NCBI GenBank assembly: GCA_023459275.1
Contig: JAEWVC010000025.1
Span: 1-49,333, forward strand
Origin: Bacillota bacterium
GTDB taxonomy: Bacteria; Bacillota; Clostridia; Christensenellales; Aristaeellaceae
Length of the DNA: 49,333 nt
Reading direction: 5' to 3'
Shown piece after piece: positions 47,262-49,333 of the stretch (positions within the stretch are counted from its first letter, which is position 1; every line of letters begins with the position of its first letter). Both the position numbers and the translations under genes were made by a program. A model generated the notes under the pieces. That model saw nothing but the letters and a program-made list of their open reading frames with translations. It was not told the origin of the DNA and did not search any database.

Positions 47262-47684
47262 TTAATGCGTGCAGCCGCAGCCCCCGCAACCGCCCTCCTG
47301 ATCATGGTCATGGCCGCAGCAGCCGTCCTCACAGCCATCCTCGCAGCCATGGTCATGGCCGCAGCAGCAACAGCCATCTTCCTCCATGGTATCCTCCAAA
47401 ACCTGCGCCGTATACATTTGAAGGATTGCTTGGATCACCTCGTCCTCTGTGACCACCTCAAAGGAGAGTTCCCCTTCCTGCGTGTCGGAGAGACGGGTAA
47501 TAAGCAATTGCTCCTCACCGTTTTCATCCGTTTCCACTTCCACAAGCACCACGTATTCCTGGCCTTCATAGGGGAGCACCGCGCCATAACGAAAGCGGTA
47601 TACCGTGCCGTCCGGGGCGGTCAGCTCCACCAGCGCGTCACGGATGGCATCGGGGTCAAAATCCGTTTGGGGATTATTCGTCAT
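47262..47684 (-). CDS. DUF1292 protein with a Cys/His-rich C-terminal tail
   Basis: This 140-residue protein has an N-terminal DUF1292-like beta domain (about residues 15-100; YRFRYGAVLPYEGQEYVVLV, then ELSFEVVTEDEVIQAILQMY). It ends in a tail of about 35 residues built of GHDH and CEDGCEDGCC units and closing CGGCGCTH. Tails like this bind zinc, nickel or copper. DUF1292 proteins have no known role. ATG 47684 overlaps the end of the upstream RuvX-DUF1292 gene by 11 bases, so it is translated in coupling. It is a paralogue of the DUF1292 half upstream. Confidence 0.82.
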   Translation of the reverse strand: MTNNPQTDFDPDAIRDALVELTAPDGTVYRFRYGAVLPYEGQEYVVLVEVETDENGEEQLLITRLSDTQEGELSFEVVTEDEVIQAILQMYTAQVLEDTMEEDGCCCCGHDHGCEDGCEDGCCGHDHDQEGGCGGCGCTH

Positions 47685-47988
47685 CTTCTTCCCCATCCTC
47701 GTCATCCGCCGGGATGGCGTCGTCATCTTCTTCCACTGCGGCAACGAATTTATCGAACACCGCCTGGAGCACATCGTCATCCTCGACGGTCACATAGCAA
47801 TCCTCGCCCTTATCGTCCTTCTCCATCTTGAGAATGACGACATCGCCCTCCTCGTTGTCCTCGTCTTCCTGCGCCGCCATTAGAACGATATAATAGCTGC
47901 CCTCATGCTCAACCGTCATCAGGTGCTCAAATTCTACGGCCTGGCCCTGCTCATCCACGAGCTCAATGATATTGTTGTCGCCTTCCAT
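47674..47988 (-). other. Possible internally started DUF1292 product inside ruvX-DUF1292
   Basis: Within the fusion, ATG 47988 (MEGDNNIIELVDEQGQAVEF) is preceded by GCGAGGACAAGACC, a fair ribosome binding site. The stand-alone DUF1292 protein of about 104 residues, as in relatives, could therefore also be made. Confidence 0.5.
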
Positions 47989-48438
47989 GGTCTTGTCCTC
48001 GCTTCTTTGATTTGTATCGACCGGCATTGCGCCGCTGTCGAGCCATTGCTGAAGGATCACCGCTGCGGCTACCTTATCCACCGTTTCCCGGCGGCCTTCC
48101 CTGCGCACACCGCCTTCCACCAGCGCTTTTTCCGCCGTGACGGTGGTAAGGCGCTCATCCTGGTACAGAACCGTCAGGCCAGCCTTTTCAAGCTCCCGGC
48201 CCAAGGCACGCACCTTCTGCGCCTGAATCCCCTCGCCTCCGTCCATATGCCTTGGCAGCCCCAAAACCACCAAACGGGTCTCGTACTCCCGGCACAGGGA
48301 CAGAATATGGCGCACATCCGGACCATACCCCACCCGGCGGTATACCGCAAGGGGCTGGGCAATACACCTTCCCGGATCGCTCACCGCGATGCCGATACGC
48401 ACATCGCCCACGTCCAGCGCCAGCACCCGTCCGTCCAT
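47674..48438 (-). CDS. ruvX: RuvX/YqgF Holliday junction resolvase-like protein fused in frame to DUF1292
   Basis: Residues about 1-140 are RuvX (RVLALDVGDVRIGIAVSDPG, DVGDxRIG with the catalytic aspartate; LVVLGLPRHMDGGEG; LYQDERLTTVTAEKAL; GRRETVDKVAAAVILQQWLD). RuvX resolves pre-16S rRNA ends or Holliday junctions. Without any stop, the frame runs through a linker into a DUF1292 domain (about residues 150-254; ELVDEQGQAVEFEHLMTVEH, then GSYYIVLMAAQEDEDNEEGD) with a very acidic end. In most Clostridia these are separate adjacent genes. Start ATG 48438 follows GGGAGGCGCGC. Base usage across the join is uniform. Confidence 0.85.
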   Translation of the reverse strand: MDGRVLALDVGDVRIGIAVSDPGRCIAQPLAVYRRVGYGPDVRHILSLCREYETRLVVLGLPRHMDGGEGIQAQKVRALGRELEKAGLTVLYQDERLTTVTAEKALVEGGVRREGRRETVDKVAAAVILQQWLDSGAMPVDTNQRSEDKTMEGDNNIIELVDEQGQAVEFEHLMTVEHEGSYYIVLMAAQEDEDNEEGDVVILKMEKDDKGEDCYVTVEDDDVLQAVFDKFVAAVEEDDDAIPADDEDGEEDDE

Positions 48439-48583
48439 GCGCGCCTCCCATAAACAATGGAAAGCCTCCAACGGCGCACCGGGGGATACTCTTCCCCAGT
48501 CATGCCACCGGAACCGGGTCCGCCCGTCTCCCGGCGCATGGCCACCCTGGCGTCATCGGAAGCCTTCTTCCTGAGGTCAACTA

Positions 48584-48847
48584 TCAATTGGCCGCCTGCC
48601 CGGAAAGGTAATACCGTACCATTTCTTCCAACAGCTCATCCCGCTCCACACGGCAGATCATGCTGCGGGCCTGGTTGTGGCTTGTGATATACGTAGGATC
48701 TCCGGAAATCAGGTACCCCACGATCTGGGTGATGGGATCGTAGCCCTTTGCCTGCAGCGCACCGTATACATACCTCAAAATTTCGCTGGCCTTGTTCCCG
48801 CTCTCGGTCAACGGGGGCAGCTTCGTGGTTTCAAACGCGTCGGACAC
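48584..48847 (-). CDS. IreB-family regulatory phosphoprotein (DUF965)
   Basis: This 87-residue protein matches IreB over its length (LPPLTESGNKASEILRYVYG, then ALQAKGYDPITQIVGYLISG, DPTYITSHNQARSMICRVER). In Enterococcus, IreB is phosphorylated on N-terminal threonines by the PASTA kinase IreK and links cell-wall stress to resistance. Thr-7 and Thr-8 (ETTKL) are the candidate sites here. The GTG at 48847 follows GGGAGGGAGATCG. It sits upstream of ruvX, the conserved order in Bacillota. No PASTA kinase is in the window. Confidence 0.92.
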   Translation of the reverse strand: MSDAFETTKLPPLTESGNKASEILRYVYGALQAKGYDPITQIVGYLISGDPTYITSHNQARSMICRVERDELLEEMVRYYLSGQAAN

Positions 48848-48952
48848 CGATCTCCCTCCCTTCCTGGACCCGGATTCATTATACAACATGGCCGTCGCAT
48901 TTTCAACGAAACTTTGCCAATTTCTTCATCCTTCCGCTTAAAAGGCGCACTT

Positions 48953-49333
48953 TTACGTTTGCACGTTTTCCCTGCGCAGCATACGCATCCCGCCGCGAAG
49001 GGACACCACCGCCGGCACCGCCAGTAGCATACCCGCTATGCCGCCAATAAGCCCTCCGGCGGAAATAGCCAGGAGTACCGTCACAGGATGAAGCCTGGTA
49101 GCTCCGGACATCAAATTCGGCGAAATCATGCCGCCCTCCAACTGCTGCACCAGCACCACCACGATCAGCGCCCACATCACCCGCCCCCAACCCAGGGGAA
49201 GGGAAAACAAGAACACCGGAATAGCCCCCAGAAAAGGCCCAATATAGGGAATCATCTCCAGCAAACCCATCAAAAGCCCCAGGAGCAGCCAAGCCGGCAC
49301 GCCCACAATCAACAGCCCCAAAGACGTGAGTCC
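48953..49333 (-). CDS. AI-2E family permease, C-terminal part (partial)
   Basis: The frame runs off the right edge, and about 127 residues are seen. GLLIVGVPAWLLLGLLMGLL, then EMIPYIGPFLGAIPVFLFSL and VLVQQLEGGMISPNLMSGAT are the conserved end of the AI-2E/UPF0118 transporter family, and PVTVLLAISAGGLIGGIAGM forms the last helices. Members move autoinducer-2 or other small solutes or ions; the direction is unclear. It precedes ireB by 105 bases on the same strand. Confidence 0.88.
   Translation of the reverse strand, partial: GLTSLGLLIVGVPAWLLLGLLMGLLEMIPYIGPFLGAIPVFLFSLPLGWGRVMWALIVVVLVQQLEGGMISPNLMSGATRLHPVTVLLAISAGGLIGGIAGMLLAVPAVVSLRGGMRMLRRENVQT

Overview
The window looks like chromosome of a GC-rich member of the Clostridia (Bacillota), plausibly a Christensenellales-like gut lineage. 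The evidence is a linked DivIVA / YlmH / YggT / SepF / YggS division cluster, an IreB - RuvX - DUF1292 cluster, a SigB-type sigma factor with an RsbW-like partner, a DUF4364 regulator, an HPr/Crh-like protein and strong AGGAGG ribosome binding sites. The taxonomic placement is inference. No tRNA, rRNA or CRISPR array was found.

Layout. (1) 1-2.7 kb is an AT-richer accessory segment: an IS3-family element enters from the left edge and appears to have cut the 5' end off a methyltransferase-like gene, which is coupled to an intact DUF1848 (CX3CX2C motif) gene. A lone HNH endonuclease follows. (2) 2.7-4.6 kb holds an MFS efflux gene behind a structured leader with a 12-codon leader peptide and a hairpin burying the ribosome binding site. 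(3) 4.6-10.6 kb, minus strand: DUF4386 membrane protein, a small conserved protein, a frameshifted DUF6326-like remnant, a large MalT-type LuxR regulator, and a secreted SLH/GH5 glycosidase split by an in-frame amber codon. (4) 10.8-18.6 kb: DUF4342 protein, PlsC-like acyltransferase, a MerR-type promoter driving cupin / iron alcohol dehydrogenase / aldo-keto reductase, an ECF sigma factor with its DUF4179 partner, and AldA-type lactaldehyde dehydrogenase. (5) 19.0-26.7 kb, mostly plus strand: phosphohexomutase, flavodoxin, HD hydrolase, metallo-beta-lactamase-fold protein, several GNAT acetyltransferases, a MarR-GNAT fusion with its own operator, and a nitroreductase. (6) 26.8-35.0 kb: secreted transglutaminase-like protein, Crh-like HPr, DUF4364, CE7 esterase, an AraC regulator divergent from a GH4 glycosidase, pyrimidine-nucleoside phosphorylase, and a NagD-type HAD phosphatase. 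(7) 35.3-49.3 kb, all minus strand, core genes: division cluster, sigma/anti-sigma pair, TSUP permease, aspartokinase, two RimJ/L-type GNATs, duplicated secreted PIG-L deacetylases, DUF1292 proteins (one fused in frame to RuvX), IreB, and an AI-2E family permease running off the edge.

How the genes fit together. Carbohydrate use is a theme: GH5, CE7 and GH4 enzymes with AraC control, phosphohexomutase, a Crh-like catabolite regulator, and lactaldehyde/alcohol oxidoreductases under a likely electrophile-sensing MerR-type switch. The right third is a growth, division and envelope block.

The most notable signals are the attenuator-like MFS leader, the IS-broken methyltransferase-like/DUF1848 pair, the amber-split GH5 whose two catalytic glutamates lie on opposite sides of the stop, the 19-bp perfect hairpin containing a ribosome binding site, the RuvX-DUF1292 in-frame fusion, and the RsbW-like protein lacking kinase motifs.
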